Shown here in pieces: positions 25,580 through 39,107 of a stretch of 64,000 nt of DNA. The first letter of the stretch is position 1. Each line of letters begins with the position of its first letter. The stretch comes from Sipunculus nudus. Its lineage: Eukaryota; Annelida; Sipuncula; Golfingiida; Sipunculidae. The stretch covers positions 54,727,118-54,791,117 of the forward strand of contig CM049317.1 of NCBI GenBank assembly GCA_026874595.1, read 5' to 3'. The notes under the pieces were generated by a model. The model worked only from the letters and a program-made list of their open reading frames with translations. It was not told the origin of the DNA and did no database searches. The position numbers were made by a program, and so were the translations under genes.

Positions 25580-27827
25580 AAAATGTTGGAGGGATTGTGG
25601 GCCGCGCATAATCCTATCCTAAAATGACGACTCAGGTTGCATCCCAGACCCGAAACAGTTATTAGGACGTCAGTCTCCTTTATCTTACTTTACAATCAAT
25701 CTTCATGACGACAACATCACCATGGCAACGTCATTTCAAAGCTAAAGTCAATGTAAATTTAAAGTACCTCATGCCAACAGTGCACATAAAAAAGTTCTAA
25801 ATTGATTTCAATGAAATTTGTGATACTGTGGGTCACTAGCAAAGGAAGAAATTATTACCTTTTTGAGCGGTTCGATATATAAATGTGGAGACGTCAGAGA
25901 CGAAATTAGCTTTATCAGAATCATAATCCTCAATCAAATTTAACCGCAATTTTAAACTCACACGCAGTCAAACGTATACACACATACAAACAAACAAACC
26001 CGGGCGATCACATACCCTTCTGTCCTCTTCGATGACGTACGTAACAAAACAAACTACTCCCAGAAAGTATATAATACTTAGAAAATGCAAACCATTGCCG
26101 TCGTGAATTAACATTTTTCAAATGATATATACAGGATGAAATTAGTGTAAAATGTTGAATATTATAATTTAATATGACATTTCAGTTCTTAACAAGTATG
26201 TAAAAATAAATAAATAAAATTGAAGGTTTCTTTTGATAGTTTTCATGTCAAATTACTGAACACGACACAATTCACATCTGGTGAACTGGCTGCTCTGACG
26301 ATAATACTAAAAAATGCTTAATTAGCGAAATTAATATCCACGCAATTGGGACTTGAGGACTGTCAATAGCAATGCAGATGGCATTAAATTTACCAAAAAT
26401 CGTCGGATGACTGTTAATTAATAGATCTCACGGCTTAATTTTGCGTTGTAACGATGTTAAAAGTGTGATATCTTAACTCCTTTCTTGTTATCAGACACTA
26501 AACACGAATGGTCTTAATGCTACTTAAAGAGGAAAAATAAAGGAAGTTATAATGATTTTGCAAGTTATGTATGAGAACAGTTACTAAATGTTAACGTTAA
26601 TTGATGTCACAATGACAAAAGGAAATGATCACATTTCATCACGCCTTCAATATTTTTTATGATTTTAATTAAGCAGTGATCTACAGTCATAGCAAGCCAC
26701 AAGAAAATAATGGTGTCATTACATTCTTAAAACTTTGCCCTGAATAGGTTATCCTTGAATTATCCCTTTATATCCAATGCGAATTTTACCATGTTAAAAA
26801 ATAGCAAAATATTACAGTGTACTTTAGCCAGAATCACCTATAATGTGATAATGTGGGTTGTAAAATGACTCGGAGGCATATCTGATGGCGGCCTGTGAGT
26901 GCACGATACTTCTGATTTTTATGATGACTACATTGTTTGATATGCCTGCAGGTCATTTAACAACATTACAATATTCTATTTTTTAATTATCTGTATAATA
27001 TTTGTTCCAGCTTTTACTTATGGGGCAGGGTCGATTTCTTATTACAAAATACCCGCAAATATGTACAACAGCCTCCTTAATAACAGCTTCCTTTATTAAA
27101 ATGAAAAATAAATATTTTCTTTATATCTAACTGGAATATTAATTAAGTGAAAGGAGGAATAATGATAATTTTTTTTGGTAACCCCATTATAGCTATCTAA
27201 TTACGAAAGTGTCAGTCAAGTAAATACAAGTCGAATATAACTCCTGGGTTTTATATGACAACTCAAATACGATTGTTTCCATTGTGACGTCATAATGGCT
27301 ATCATATGGCGTAGCCATGTGACGCGACTTAAATCTGACTTTTGAATTTAATATCAAATATGTTTTAATTTCAGTTACTTTGCTGAAACAGCGCCTATTG
27401 CTCAGATTATAGCTTGGCTGAACTTAAAATAGGATTAAAACCTGCTATGCCTCAGTCACAAAACAACTAGTGTTTAGATCTAGGAACGCCGTCAAGTATT
27501 ATTCACAAATGTACAGTCCCTAATGGATGAATGAACCTGGGAATTTGGGCCAAATAATTGAATGGCGGAGATTTGCATTTATTAGAAGACCGATTTATAT
27601 TTTTTAAACTTTTCGGAAACACTGGCTTGGCTTCAGTAGTTAACCGATTTTCATTGTTCCAATTGACTTTAAATTCGGCTGAATTTTAATGGCCAAAAGG
27701 AGGCCAAGTTACTTTGATGATGCTAAAAGTAAAAAGTATCAATTTTATTTCAAGAAAATTACACACTGATTTATTTCTCTTGCTAGTTTCATAGGCAAAT
27801 CGATACAGGTTTGCCTTTATAAGCCTA
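25580..27827. other. AT-rich single-copy stretch, no gene seen
   Basis: No open frame with splice support, and no match to the repeat families of this window. Homeodomain-like ATTA words are common near 26300-26500 (for example GACTGTTAATTAATAG), but this is expected by composition. Confidence 0.5.
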
Positions 27828-28808
27828 CTAGCTGATAAACCCGGTATACCGGGTTTATTACCGGGGTTGGGGAGATATATTAACTGAGATATGGAATGTT
27901 GGCTCATTCTTTATTGTAAAGTTAGGTTTTTAGTGGGAAACTGTGTTATTATGATATGTATAAATTTTTTTTACGTTTATTTTTTTGGGGGCTGTCCTCG
28001 TGGCAAGAAATTCATACCCTGGTATGTTTACCTTGAAAACCTGGGCATTGATGATGTTTACATTGCGAAAGAGACATTCAGGTTTTCGATGATTTTTTAC
28101 TGGATTCTATCGTTGGACGTAAAGACTAGGCTCATGTGAGGAACACTCGACAGATTATTTAAATGTACGTTGCAAGGAAACTGTTCCTGAAGAAAGAAAC
28201 AGAAATATGCATACCTCGTAAGTAGCAGAAGCAGACCCCACAGGACTCCATGCAGAGGGTCATCGCATTTTCAGCCACCGCAAACTTTTTTTTTCATCGT
28301 ATCAGACAAATTTTGAGGCGTGAAACCCCCGATACATGCACTCCATCCCACCCCATATCTGTTCCTGAAATTTGGACATTGAATTAGGTTTTGTCATTAA
28401 TACTCCTGGGTTGAACTTTCCGTTTAATAAAGCAAGAAACATGTGTTTTTCTCTTTTACTGACCACGCACGTGGATGAGAGCCTCGTGAGCCCGACAGGC
28501 TCAAATCCTCACTGAAAGCAAGCGTTATTCATACGTTCAATAGTAATGTTTGAGGTTGAGTGACCAATATGCATTCCAGTCATTGTCGAAGGCAGTTCGG
28601 CTGTGTTCGGTTTAACCTCCGTGCCAGTCAGCAAAAACGGAAAATCACACAAAATTATATGTACATTAAAAATTATTTATTCTCATATCGCCTTTGTCAC
28701 TGCGGGGATAATAACCTTTAAAATCATGTATGGCACAGTATTGTACACAAAGCGGTTTTAGAGAACATTGCGAACAGACGTAAACCGAATTCCTAACTAA
28801 GTATTAGA
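27828..28808 (-). mobile_element. Non-autonomous Helitron, copy B (981 bp)
   Basis: Minus strand: flanking A (28809), 5' TCTAATACTTAGTTAGG, and 3' CCCGGTATACCGGGTTTATC-AGCTAG followed by flanking T (27827). This is the canonical A^TC...CTAG^T structure with a perfect 14-base palindromic hairpin just before the end. Internal blocks GCAAGGAAACTGTTCCTGAA, ATCGTATCAGACAAATTTTG and GACCACGCACGTGG are shared with copies A and C. A block of about 30 bases near 28473-28502 (GAGAGCCTCGTGAGCCCGAC) is absent from copy A. Confidence 0.9.
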
Positions 28809-29037
28809 TTAGTGTGTTGAATGTTTTCATTGACTTCGTGAAATTACGCCTTTACCTCGGGTAAACTCGGTACGGCTCGGTTCGGCTCGACTGGAACCTG
28901 CCTCGACTGGCGACAAAGAGTGCTGCTCCAAAGGGACTATAAGCCTTATTCTCAACCCAATCTTAAAATGGGTCTATTTGTATTTTTTTCTAGGTTTTGT
29001 AAACAAAGACGGACACATATACTATGCGTGACATAAT

Positions 29038-29125
29038 GTTCGTGAAGGTTTAAATTTCACAATATTCGTGATAGTAAAATTACCGCGAAAATGAAACCTT
29101 CCTAAACAAGACGCCGCATCTACAG
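29038..29125. repeat. TTTCGCGA-motif repeat, member 1
   Basis: GTTCGTGAAGG, TTCACAATATTCGTGA and TACCGCGAAAATGAAACC, then CTACAGTAG. A degenerate set of CGCGAAA / TTTCGCG words separated by AAATT blocks. Seven more members occur in the window. Confidence 0.5.
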
Positions 29126-30429
29126 TAGATCAGTCATTTACATTACAAGCTCATTTGCATATCGTATAAGTTATCCATGCAATTAGCTGCACAAGCCCTA
29201 GATTTTACAGCCCTGCATGTCTCCAAATAACTGACCAATATTGTTATCTTCTGTGTATATATGCATGCTCTCTATACATGTTTTACATTATATACACAAC
29301 ATTCTGAATCAATATTATTGATAATTGTATTTAATTACAATCAGCGTTGTCTATATTAGAAGACAGATACCTGTTAAAATTGAATTGATGATTATGAAAC
29401 AAGTTTTTTTCTCCTTTTCTTTCTTTAACCGATCGTCTAAGAATGTAATTGCTTTTCTCACAAAACAGCAATTTCTTTCTTTTCATCATCGAGATTGGGT
29501 TATAATAATTTATTAATCAAAAAAGAAAATTGACAAAGATTTAAATAATATGAACGCGCAAGTAATAAATCACATGTTCTTCAACAAGTTCCAAGTACCT
29601 GCTTATGACTTTAATACCACAACTGTCTTCATTTCATTCACATACCGATAATATAAATATAATCAGACCTGTTGAAACATTAGATTAATATATCATAAGG
29701 GTTATTTTCTCAGATCATGTTGAACAAAATGGTAAAGTAATATTAATAATTGTGGAATAATTTTCAGGTAGCAGCTCTGTACACAGCCGTTCTTGTTAGT
29801 TTGCATGCATGCATCTCAGCGTTACCACACATACAATATTGGTAATATGTAAAACGTGTACACACGGAAACATGCAAAAATACATAAGCATACTTAATAT
29901 ACTTATACATATTTAGTATCCTATGCAAGTCACATCATTATGGAGAGAATATAGGTCAATTTTCTACAAATAAATCATCTGAAAAAGCAGATCTTAATTG
30001 AGTCCATACACTCTGCTCTGAGTGATTGTAGTGCTCAATGTCAAAGTAACTTCGTAAAAGGATTTAAATAATATTAATGAAACAGGTTTCTCTTTATATC
30101 TGTTATTGTAAATTAAGTACCGCCCCATTAAGAGACAATTGAAACAAGTTGTATTTATATGTTAATGCTGATGTGATTGTATTTTTTTCTTGTCAACGAT
30201 TGTCTATTGATTTTTATGTGTATGCTTATTATTTGTATTCTATATGTATATGTCTACATGTAAACATTGCAATAAAAAAAATTACACAAAGGTAAAATAA
30301 AGTTGTGTCTCAAGTGGGAGGTAACAGACTGATACTATAAATAACGAGAAATTTACATTATCTGCCAACAATGAACAAGTATTTCCCAAAAATGGTTGTT
30401 ACCTTGGAACCTCGTTATGTCATGATAAC

Positions 30430-30510
30430 ATCGCGAAAAAAGGAACCCTCGTGAAACATCTAAATAGCGAAAATTTAATCCCTTGAATATGGGGCCAACC
30501 TACAGTATGT
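30430..30510. repeat. TTTCGCGA-motif repeat, member 2
   Basis: ATCGCGAAAAAAGGAACCCT, CGTGAAACA, TAGCGAAAATTTAATCCCTT and CCTACAGTATG. Same word order as members at 34084 and 39421. Confidence 0.6.
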
Positions 30511-31082
30511 CGCTATATTGGCTCCGGGCCCTGAACTCTGGCTTGAGTCGGTTCATTCGGTGCAATTATCAAATACACGAAGACGTGATGTGGATGATAA
30601 ACGCTGATGTCACGTGTCGTATTTAGGGAGATATGTAAAGAAAATAAATGAACCACATGAAACTGACCAAGAGGAAAACTTTATCTTCAGTTGAAGCAAC
30701 TGAATCCGCAATGTTCTGATGAAAATTGAGCCGATGTTATATTATACGACACCGACAGGCGTGCGAGCGAGGTCAGGTCAGTACGTAGTAAATGGAATGC
30801 TGCTCACGATCTTAATAGAGTGGTATGTACATGATACTAACCGTGTTTCATCGATTACAGTATCGATTTCCTGTTATCATTAATCTTGACTATTGTTCTT
30901 TTTCACACAGAGAACAATGAATCATACACAACATGACTCTAGTGGCAGTTTTTATGATTAACATGCCCTCAGATACTTAGCTTTTGTTGATATAAAAAGC
31001 TCAACTAAGGTCGGTCAAAATGTACTACTGTTTCATAGGTCTGCCAAAAAAAAAAAATACTTACGACATTGCGTAAATACGC

Positions 31083-31200
31083 AGGGGCGGAAACAGGAAT
31101 TTAGAATAGGGGTGTGTGTGTTTGGGGGGGGGGGGTTCAATTTTGCGAAGCCATATAGCGGGTGAGCCGGGGCTCGAACCCGGGGGGGGGGGGGGGGGAT
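31083..31200. repeat. Two G-tracts, poly(G) repeat family
   Basis: AGGGGCGGAAACAGGAATTT then G(12) at 31124-31135, and CCGGGGCTCGAACC followed by G(17) at 31182-31198. GGTTCGAGCCCC on the minus strand resembles a tRNA B box, but no A box accompanies it. Confidence 0.65.
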
Positions 31201-31344
31201 AGGAAGGGGGTAATGGCTCAATAAAATTTAGGTTGTAATCGTGCAATCTTTGGTCGCTTAAATGCATTATACGCAAAACATACATTGTAAGTGATCTTTA
31301 CACTTGGTGTACTATGATTTTTTTCCTCATTTTTTTTGGTTAGG

Positions 31345-31400
31345 TCGAAAGGGAGGAGGGGGGTCCCCTGCGCCTCCCCCCTAAATCCATCCCTGGCACG
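31345..31400 (-). repeat. Poly(G) repeat family fragment
   Basis: Minus strand reads CCAGGGATGGATTTAGGGGG and AGGCGCAGGGGACCCCCCTC. The GGATTTAGGGGG word recurs in other members. Confidence 0.55.
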
Positions 31401-31583
31401 GAACCATAACATCTAATGAATGTGCCTTAATATCTTTCATTAGCTTTGTCACAATTTATATTTATATTAATAGAAAATGAAACTATCGGGAATAAGAAGT
31501 CTCCTCAACAAGACGAACAACAAAAAAGAACGGATTAGTTATCAAACTTCTGCAAATTTATTTAATCAACAATATATTCTTTG

Positions 31584-31975
31584 CAACCCATTCACCCACC
31601 TATTGAAAAAGAATTTATGTGATTGCTAGCTTCCTCTGTTTATATTAATGATCTTAGGGTAATTCTGGTTATGAAAATTTCTTATAACGCCTACATAAAG
31701 GATATAGGAAATAGTTTATCAACAAAGTGTTTGTAAACACAGCAATGTGGACAAAAGGGGATAAAATATAACCTAAGGTGGTAGGTATGTGGATGTAGAA
31801 AGGTCTCTCATTGAAAACGCCATTAACAAAGCTCTGGCTTGCTGACTTGCTACCAGATGCTCTTGTTGAATTTGTTTTAATTATCTTGGCGAGCTCCGAA
31901 TACTTTAATCAGGTTGATATAAACAAAACAAGCCACCTGTGTGCGGTAATATCCACGATTTCTGGCCTATAAATA
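31584..31975 (+). mobile_element. TTTAAAGG-terminus MITE, copy 1 (ends eroded)
   Basis: Aligns through most of its length with 35583-36058: CCCATTCACC(C/T)ACC, AATTTATGTGATT, GGCTTCCTCTGT, TTGTAAACACAGCAAT, TAACCTAAGGTGGTAGGT, CAAAGCTCTGGCTTG, CTTGTTGAATTTGTTTT and AAGCCACCTG(T/C)GTGCGGTAAT. The terminal TTTAAAGG sequences are not preserved. Confidence 0.85.
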
Positions 31976-32578
31976 TACTTACAAATATACAACTGATTTA
32001 TTGTCAGTTATAGATTTATCCTATTGTGCTATTTTTAAATGACGCCGTTATGCTAAATATTCATTCCCTATATTTCAATCACCTTAAAAAACTGACTTTA
32101 AATTTTATGCATTTTGACTATATTAGTTTTTACCATAGTGAATACATAGTTTAATGTAAGAAACATCTGATTTATCATAACGTTACTAGGGAACCATCCT
32201 TAAAACATCGTGTCAAGATAAACTAGGTAACTCCATGTGCTTTCGAACAATCTTCTGTTAGAAAAAAAGGTCACAAAACAATTAGAAGTAAAGAAAGAAA
32301 ATCCTTTATCCCCGAGTCCTTAAAACAAAATGAACATTTTTGACTGTCAAATAACTTCCATTTGTTTACTTAATTTTTATTTGTAATTCATTCGTATTTA
32401 AAATAAGAATTCTCTTGAGTACCTATATCCACCGGGATATTATCAATTGCTGCAAAGTATCTTTCCAAGTCGCATTCATATCCTGGTATTATCATTCTTG
32501 ATTTACCTTAAGGATAGAGTTAATTTATGTCCTACTGATAAATTACATAGTATACTAAAATATACCATATCATATACT

Positions 32579-32612
32579 TATATATAATATATATATATAT
32601 ATAAATATATAA
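32579..32612. repeat. (TA)n microsatellite, imperfect
   Basis: TATATATAATATATATATAT then ATAAATATATAAATATG. Confidence 0.85.
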
Positions 32613-32625
32613 ATATGTTTGTTTG

Positions 32626-32780
32626 TTTAATAAGGGGAGGATCAAGGATTTTGGAAGGTGGAGGATCCAACCCAGGAAAACTTAAAAAAAAAACTAAAAA
32701 AGGTCCTCCGGTCCGGAAAGGCGAGGGTCCAGGTCGCAAAATTTGGTTTGAAACCCTAAAAATAAAAGATTATGAGGGAT
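32626..32780 (+). repeat. Poly(G) repeat family member
   Basis: GGGGAGGATCAAGGATTTTG, GAGGATCCAACCCAGGAAAA, AAGGTCCTCCGGTCCGGAAA, GGCGAGGGTCCAGGTCGCAA and AATTTGG. This member has short G runs, so it shows what lies between the G tracts in other copies. Confidence 0.7.
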
Positions 32781-32854
32781 ATATTGGTGGTGTAATATTT
32801 GTATATTTTAAAATCCTTTCATATCATATAACTGTGAACAGTCGAGGAGAAAAA

Positions 32855-32972
32855 CACTCGGTTCTCCGCCGGCAACCCGGAGCGTAGTGGCCCGCCCAAG
32901 GTAGGTAGTTTTCTCCGGGTCCTCCGGTTTCCTCCACCCTTAGACACTACCGAACTTTACAACCTGAGCCAT
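32855..32972 (-). repeat. GGAGGAAACCGGAGG-type dispersed repeat, copy 2
   Basis: Reverse-strand match to 23993-24130: CCATGGCTCAGG, TTCGGTAGTGTCTA, GGGTGGAGGAAACCGGAGGA, CCCGGAGAAAACTACCTACC, TTGGGCGGGCCACTAC. Confidence 0.7.
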
Positions 32973-33730
32973 GGTGAGAGCCCTGAGTAGTTATAATAAC
33001 TATTTGTATAGTCCATGTAAAATGAATAAAGTTTATATTAAATAAAGTGTTTTCCTTCCTTTAATATTATGTATTTTATAAATGTTAATATAGAGTAGTC
33101 TCATGATTTATAACACCCTGACCTCTTCAGCAGCTTCATCACTAGGCTACATCCTACACTTGAGCTCAAATAACTAATTTATTTTTAATAGTTTTTCCAG
33201 TTTATTCCTTATGAAGGGCCATGGTCCTTTATCTAACCATGTCAAAATATTTGTTTAATTTCATATCAAACACATTGTTGAAGGAGATCGGTAATATTAA
33301 AGAGGTCTATTTCGATATTTGACGTCTATTGGTTAAAATAATAATCCGTTAGAAATAGGCCGGTAATGGCAATCCCAAAACACACAGACTGTTCGTTTTG
33401 TTTGAATCCACGTGTTTATATCATGTGGGGGTGGGGGTGGGCTACTTAAATCAATCCAAACACATTCAATAAAAATATTTGGCGGCAATTCAGACGAACC
33501 AGAGGTTTGTTAAGGACATTTCGAGACTACTGACCTTTCAGCTCCCACATATATGCGACCTAAAACCTGAGGTTACATGTTTTTGTTTCGCTTGTTAACA
33601 TTGGTAATGTTACCCCTAGTTAAACAAACTCAAACATCAGTTACAGAGGCGATTTAAGCACCTTTCTTAACATTAATTACCTAGAGTTAATTAACATATA
33701 CACAGAATAAGCCAGATAACACATAAAATA

Positions 33731-33830
33731 TACTGTGGTTGGCTTTTATTTTCGCGAGGCTGAACTTTCGCAATTTCTTCATTTTGAACGTTTCGCGAGG
33801 GTTTCATTTTTTTCGGAATTGCACCAGAAC
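33731..33830. repeat. TTTCGCGA-motif repeat, member 3
   Basis: ACTGTGGTTGGCTTTTATTT, TCGCGAGGCTGAACTTTCGC, AACGTTTCGCGAGGGTTTC. The short open frame on the minus strand here is a by-product. Confidence 0.6.
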
Positions 33831-34083
33831 CTATAAATAGGTATAGCGGGTTCTGTATTGATTTAAAGTTTAGAAAAAAATTATACAATACCTAACTAAT
33901 ATCTGGTTGAGTCATTAAATTTGGACTTGTATCACAGGCGATAATTATGAATCACAGTCTGTGTGTACGGCTAATGCATGGGCCAATTTCGAAACCAGGC
34001 AAAAATTAGACTGCTAATGAGGTTGTTTTCAGAGGTCATCTTAGATGATGGGCATCTTAATCCCGAGGCTTACATATTTGCAA

Positions 34084-34150
34084 TAATTTCACATTTGCGA
34101 AATTCGCTAAATTAAATCCCTTGCGAATAAAAAGGCAACCTCAGTATAGA
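34084..34150. repeat. TTTCGCGA-motif repeat, member 4
   Basis: TTTCACATTTGCGAAATTCG, CTAAATTAAATCCCTTGCG, AATAAAAAGGCAACCTCAGT. Confidence 0.55.
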
Positions 34151-34347
34151 ACAGGTAGATGAACTGCTGTCTTTTAGGGCACATCCGATCAGAGGCAAGG
34201 AGGAGTTTTTTTTTTTTTTTAATATTGGTCCATGTCAAATCGTTTGTACTGTTTATTGAATTAGGATAAAAACACGGAAACAGGACTAACCCTGGAGCGC
34301 ATGAAAGCAGGCATTAAGAGATTTATACCCCTTTCACACACAAAGCC

Positions 34348-35042
34348 ACGGAAGCGTATTGCTGCCACCTGGTTAAAGAAAAATAAATTATTTATCTCGT
34401 ATGTACCACATACTATCTCGTACTTTCGACATATTATCTCGTACGTACGACATACTATCAAGTACGTACGACATATTATCTCGTACGTTCGACATAATAT
34501 CTCGTATGTACAAAATATTATCTCGCACATACGACATATTATCTCGTACGTACGACATAATGAAGCTTACGGATCTGATTCACACACCAGACAACATGCT
34601 AGCAGATATATGTATAAGCAAAATATATATGTTTGTTTTCACATTAACTATAAACAACATCTCCACCTCCTTGCAAACCGCTGAATCACCGTTGAAACGA
34701 ACACACACACATGTATTTATATAATTATAGTACAGGTTTAAGTGCTATTCGATTTATCATTTTTTTGTGTCCTCGTTTCTTAAATATTTCAAGGAAGCGA
34801 AATATATCAAATCTTTGTCTAACAATCATATACAGAACTCTCATTTTAAGATAGATGATTAAATTCTGTTAGCATTGTATGATGTTATAATAGTTACCTT
34901 GTCATAATGTTAATAAGAAAAAAATATTGCCTTTGCCAAACTGAATCTATATTTTGGAGAAAGATGGATTATATGTCGCACGTACGCGATATATATTATT
35001 AATCTATTTTTCTTTTACCAGGTGGCAGCAATACGCTTCCGT
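34348..35042. mobile_element. TIR transposon (695 bp) with 8-bp target duplication
   Basis: Inverted termini of about 37 bases begin ACGGAAGCGTATTGCTGCCA then CCTGGTTAAAGAAAAAT. The left copy is 34348-34384 and the right copy 35042-35006; they differ at about one or two positions. ACAAAGCC (34340-34347) and ACAAAGCG (35043-35050) flank the termini exactly, an 8-bp target duplication with one mismatch. Eight-base duplications are typical of hAT, P and Merlin elements; the termini lack the hAT CAG. No transposase is present, so it is non-autonomous. Its left half is filled by the 21-bp minisatellite at 34390-34559. Confidence 0.88.
34390..34559. repeat. 21-bp palindromic minisatellite (about 8 units)
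   Basis: Unit ATTATCTCGTACGTACGACA plus T, with TCGTACGTACGA as a perfect palindrome. The period of 21 is a multiple of three, so both strands read as open heptapeptide repeats (IISYVRH on plus, EIICRTY on minus). These open frames come from the repeat and are not genes. Confidence 0.92.
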
Positions 35043-35582
35043 ACAAAGCGCTTTGTCCAAATCGGTTTGAACCCGTGTTGTTAGTTCACACGGGCTTTAG
35101 ACCTAAGCGAATAGGGACTGCAGCCTTTTCGTGCGCGAAGTCATTGCTGTAAACTGAAAACTGGGCCCAAACCGTTCTAGAGCGTTTACACGACACTTTA
35201 GAGAAGCAGATAAAACAAATCGCATTGAAAACGGTTTCAAACCCACTCCTGAGCTTGCTGCCAAACGGTTTGGCCATGTAAACGCTCAATTCGCATTCAA
35301 AACGTATCCAACCCGTTTTGTATTTGCCGTATGAAAGAGGTCACAGAGAGATCATCTCTGGCTTCTATTGAAATGTCAAAATTTTTTTATCTGAGGCGCT
35401 TGTTGTACATCACGGGGCTTGTTTGATGAGTAAATATGAGGGAAACAAAGCACAAAGGTACCGGCAGAAGACAGATTTTGACAATTATCTTTACTCCCAC
35501 ATCATATTACGGAATACCTGTATATATATATTTGAATATGGAAGTAATTTTTGTCACATTTTAAACACTATTTATAATTATA

Positions 35583-36058
35583 TTTAAAGGTGCCCATTCA
35601 CCTACCTTTTGAAAAACAATTTATGTGATTTCTGGCTTCCTCTGTGTATATATTAATGATCTAATGTAATTTTGGTTATTAAAAGGCCTCCGTGCAGGAT
35701 GTATGAACTTGTTTATTAACAACATCTTTGTAAACACAGCAATATTGACAAACGGGAAAAACCTCATGTAAAAAAATGTAACCTAAGGTGGTAGGTTGCA
35801 TATATGCGGAAATAGAAATCTCACTTGTTTCAAAATACTATTTGCAAAGCTCTGGCTTGTCTGACTTGCTGCCAGATGCCCTTGTTGAATTTGTTTTGAT
35901 TTATTTGGAGGGCCCTAAAATATTATAAACACGTTTATATATACAATACAAGCCACCTGCGTGCGGTAATGTCCAAGTCTTCTGGCCTACTTTTATAAAA
36001 GCTCAAAAGGAATACCTTCAGTTTAAAACGGTCAGATAGGTGATCGGGCCCCTTTAAA
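35583..36058 (+). mobile_element. MITE with TTTAAAGG termini, complete copy (476 bp)
   Basis: Left end TTTAAAGGTGCCCATTCACC then TAC; the reverse complement of the right end is TTTAAAGGGGCCCGATCACC then TAT, so terminal inverted repeats of about 23 bases. No coding. Related copies: 31584-31975 and a half copy at 51560-51774. The target duplication may be hidden within TTTAAA/TTAA, so the superfamily is left open. Confidence 0.85.
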
Positions 36059-36407
36059 GGTTCATTTGAACAATCAAGAACATTCCATAATCTAACTTTA
36101 TGAATATTCAGTAAGTTCATTGAAGCTTGCTATATTCTAGATTTTCTCATAGAATGCATGGATATATAATTGAAAGCTTATCAGGCAAATAATGAAGAAA
36201 CTATAAAATGGATATCAGAATTAACTTGTGGTAGCCATGCTCAACATCATGTGTTTCATTCCCCATAATTCTGCTGAATGAGTTTACTGTTAGTAAGGCA
36301 CTAATGAATAACACTGTTGTCACTTGCCCGGACAAGGTACGGATACGGATACTTTTGGAACTAAAATATATTAAAACATTTGTCTCTCTCTCTCTATGTA
36401 TATACAC

Positions 36408-36410
<3 letters not shown>

Positions 36411-36473
<63 letters not shown>
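36411..36473. repeat. (TA)n microsatellite
   Basis: About 31 TA units, directly abutting the solo LTR at 36474. Confidence 0.95.
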
Positions 36474-37537
<1,064 letters not shown>

Positions 37538-37914
37538 AGACATGGGTCGAATACAGGAGAAATGTATTCGAATACGAATACGAATACAGCAGGGGTACAC
37601 GAATACGGATATGAATACAAATACTCCAAAACAGAAATGTATTCGAATACGAATACGATTACAAATACAAATGTATTTATGAATATCAGTATGAATACAA
37701 TTTACTGAAACAAAAAGAAACTATCAAGTATCAGTTTTTTTAATACGATTAACTGCAATCATCATATATTCACACTTGCAAAATATTTTTTATTCCAATA
37801 TTCAAAATATCTATGTAATCCTCTGTGTATGCATTAATTTCCAAACCGCATAATGACGGAGTATTATATATTATGGTAGTTTGTTACACAAAATATATAA
37901 ATAAATGTTTCTTT

Positions 37915-38332
37915 CAGGGTAGGGGCCAGGTACTTGTACCTGTACCTTTACCTTGGTACACGATTCAGAGTGCCTGTACTTGGCTGTCATAAGTAGGAAG
38001 TACCTTGTACCTGTACCTGGAACTAAAGTACCTGTACCTGGTATAAAGTACTCCAGGTACAAATTTGATACTCGTACTTGAAATGGACACCAGGCTTGGG
38101 TCAATTGCATGTACAAAGCTGTCACCCCTGTCAGGGCAGTTAGCCATCTGAGGCAGGGGTAATTACAAAGCATTCATTCTTGCTGCCTTTGTAGCTAGCT
38201 ACCTGGCTAGCAAGCTGGACAACCTCCAGCCTCTTAAACAGGAAGTTCATTGCAGCATTATATCATTAGCACAAGTATACAGCAACCAACAAAGGATAGA
38301 TACAGGGGGTTGCCTACATGCCCCATGTCTGA
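37915..38332. mobile_element. Inner hAT-like unit, copy 1 (418 bp)
   Basis: Begins CAGGGTAGGGGCCAGGTAC and ends ATGCCCCATGTCTG, giving a CAG-N4-GGGGC-type inverted terminus. Internal TACTTGTACCTGTACC words are repeated near the left end. It contains TGTCACCCCTGTCAGGGCAG and GGCAGGGGTAAT blocks that recur 441 bases later. Confidence 0.65.
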
Positions 38333-38355
38333 AGTTGGGTAGTATGTACACTGAT

Positions 38356-38690
38356 CAGGGATGGGGCAAGTTACTTGTACCTGTATCTAGGTACACAATT
38401 CACAGTCAGTATGTGAATTACAGGTTTATTAAGATACTGGAAATGGATATTAGGTTTGCTCAAGTAAGGTATTGAGCTGTCATCCCTCTCAGGGCTGTTA
38501 CCTAGACCAGGCAGGGGTAATGACTTAGCTTTCAATCCTTTGACCTTGAGTGGACTTGGGCTAGTAGCATGCTGGCCTAGGTACCTCCAGCCTCTACACT
38601 GGAAGTTCATTGTGGCATTATCAGATATAAAGGGTACAGAGCAAATGATATGGACAGCGTTGCTTGCGCCATGTAGATACCTGTTGTCTA
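38356..38690. repeat. Inner hAT-like unit, tandem copy 2 (right end lost)
   Basis: Begins CAGGGATGGGGCAAGTTAC, exactly 441 bases after copy 1. Shared blocks in order: ACTTGTACCTGTA, GGTACAC-ATTCA, GAAATGGA, AGCTGTCA-CCCT-TCAGGGC, GGCAGGGGTAAT, ACCTCCAGCCTCT, GGAAGTTCATTG and GGCATTAT. Internal microsatellite-like TACC words are fewer. Confidence 0.7.
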
Positions 38691-39107
38691 GTATTTATAA
38701 AGAACATGGGTGTAGGATAAATGTAGAAGTAAAGAGGGTCTGACTGATGGAGATGTACATACAAATAACAGAATAAACACATTAATATTAATTTAATCTG
38801 AATAAAGTAAAAAATGTCAAAATGTGTAAATAAGATTGTTAGTGTGCATGTGTTAAGTGGGTCCAAATCAATCACTTTTGAAATAATGGCGCATTTTTCC
38901 AAATGGATAAAGGACAAAAACAACATTAATGTATGCTGCATGTATTCAAGAAAAGTATTCATGAATGTGAATACTTCTGTAATGTATTTGAATACGAGTA
39001 CAAATACTTTTGTACTTTTTACAAATGTATTCGAATACGAATACGAATACTGAAAATACATGTATTCGAATACTATGAATACGAATACTGAATACGAATA
39101 CCCCATG

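Noticed and set aside
34261-34724. Three overlapping open frames of 89-127 residues with heptapeptide repeats
   Set aside because: The 21-bp array is a multiple of three and lacks stops on both strands, so the frames are automatic.
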